A DNA stretch of 64,000 nt. Source: Halomonas sp. I5-271120 (GTDB taxonomy: Bacteria; Pseudomonadota; Gammaproteobacteria; Pseudomonadales; Halomonadaceae). This document shows positions 61,974-64,000 of this stretch, in pieces; position 1 is the first letter of the stretch, and each line of letters begins with the position of its first letter. Below the pieces are notes generated by a model that saw nothing but the letters and a program-made list of their open reading frames with translations, was not told where the DNA came from and ran no database searches. The DNA lies in assembly GCF_030553075.1 (NCBI RefSeq), contig NZ_CP130701.1:2356001-2420000 (forward strand), given 5' to 3'. A program made the translations under genes and the position numbers.

Positions 61974-62009
61974 AAGCCGCGCTGGCCAAGGGCCAACGCG
62001 GCTTTTTTT
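61974..62009 (+). terminator. Intrinsic terminator after selO
   Basis: Strong stem AAGCCGCGCTGGCC/GGCCAACGCGGCTT (one bulged base) with a short AAG loop and a T7 run. Confidence 0.9.
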
Positions 62010-62061
62010 AGCTTGCTTCTCTTACTGGCGGTGATGCATCCGGCTGTTAACCGAACTGCCG

Positions 62062-62150
62062 AAACCTGTGTCCTTTAAAACGGTGCTCTTTAACCCTTTG
62101 CCCTTTAAACCTGTGCTCCATAAAGCTGTGACCTATGGGCGCCGCCGGGG
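62062..62150. repeat. Degenerate repeat upstream of the katG stop
   Basis: Four to five imperfect units built around TGTGCTCTTTAAAAC (15-18 bp). It lies between the selO terminator and the end of katG. Noncoding. Confidence 0.6.
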
Positions 62151-62193
62151 CAGCGCCCAAGGGTCAGGGTAGAGCAGGCCGAATCAGGACGTT

Positions 62194-64000
<1,807 letters not shown>

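Overview
The window looks like chromosomal DNA of a GC-rich gammaproteobacterium, most likely a halophile of the Halomonas group. This is inferred from the gene set (NhaD antiporter, DUF3581 protein, TRAP-type malonate operon with MatB and malonyl-CoA decarboxylase, recC-recB-recD order, SelO, KatG) and from overall protein style; no rRNA or other taxonomic marker is present, and I see no tRNA and no CRISPR array.

Layout. 1-832: 3' part of a DUF3541-like gene. 853-6203 (minus): a likely four-gene operon of a PstS-like periplasmic protein, an outer-membrane porin, a membrane GGDEF-EAL protein and an exosortase-type (FeeM-like) acyltransferase; the last two genes are AT-richer than the genome. 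6555-7652: an IS30 element with clear ends but a substituted catalytic Asp. 7.7-19.4 kb: housekeeping and small accessory genes (nhaD, DUF3581, ZntB/CorA-like, serine hydrolase, secreted proteins, monooxygenase, SDR, Rieske-FAD reductase, nfsA). 19.4-22.7 kb: a ClC channel plus orphan solute-binding protein inserted between the convergent genes nfsA and ygjV, with the 3' ends of both neighbours present on each side. 22.7-36.3 kb: ygjV, an MFS transporter with a long acidic tail, a stress coiled-coil protein, a class D beta-lactamase, DUF1499, a MobA/MocA-like transferase, DUF427, a PAS-GAF-PAS-GGDEF cyclase, a TauD-like dioxygenase, an S4-like membrane protein, nitronate monooxygenase with a divergent LysR gene, and yjaB.

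36.5-42.4 kb is an AT-rich accessory island. It begins at a frameshifted DUF427 paralogue and ends at an IS3-family remnant next to recD. It holds a two-gene system: a stand-alone TIR protein and a TIR-STAND NTPase that is split by a complete IS3-family element. This looks like an NAD-depleting antiphage or regulated-death module that has been switched off by the insertion. It is the best candidate for a little-described system here.

42.5-52.6 kb: recD, recB and recC (minus, ATGA overlaps). recB carries an in-frame palindromic REP/MITE-like insertion and a 24-bp tandem repeat. 52.7-64 kb: ogt, then the malonate module (dctP-dctQ-dctM-mcd-matB with a divergent GntR regulator) that imports malonate, activates it to malonyl-CoA and decarboxylates it to acetyl-CoA, then selO and a katG gene cut by the window end.

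A cross-cutting feature is the large number of short tandem repeats (12-24 bp units, mostly multiples of 3) at gene ends, in intergenic gaps and inside recB/recD.
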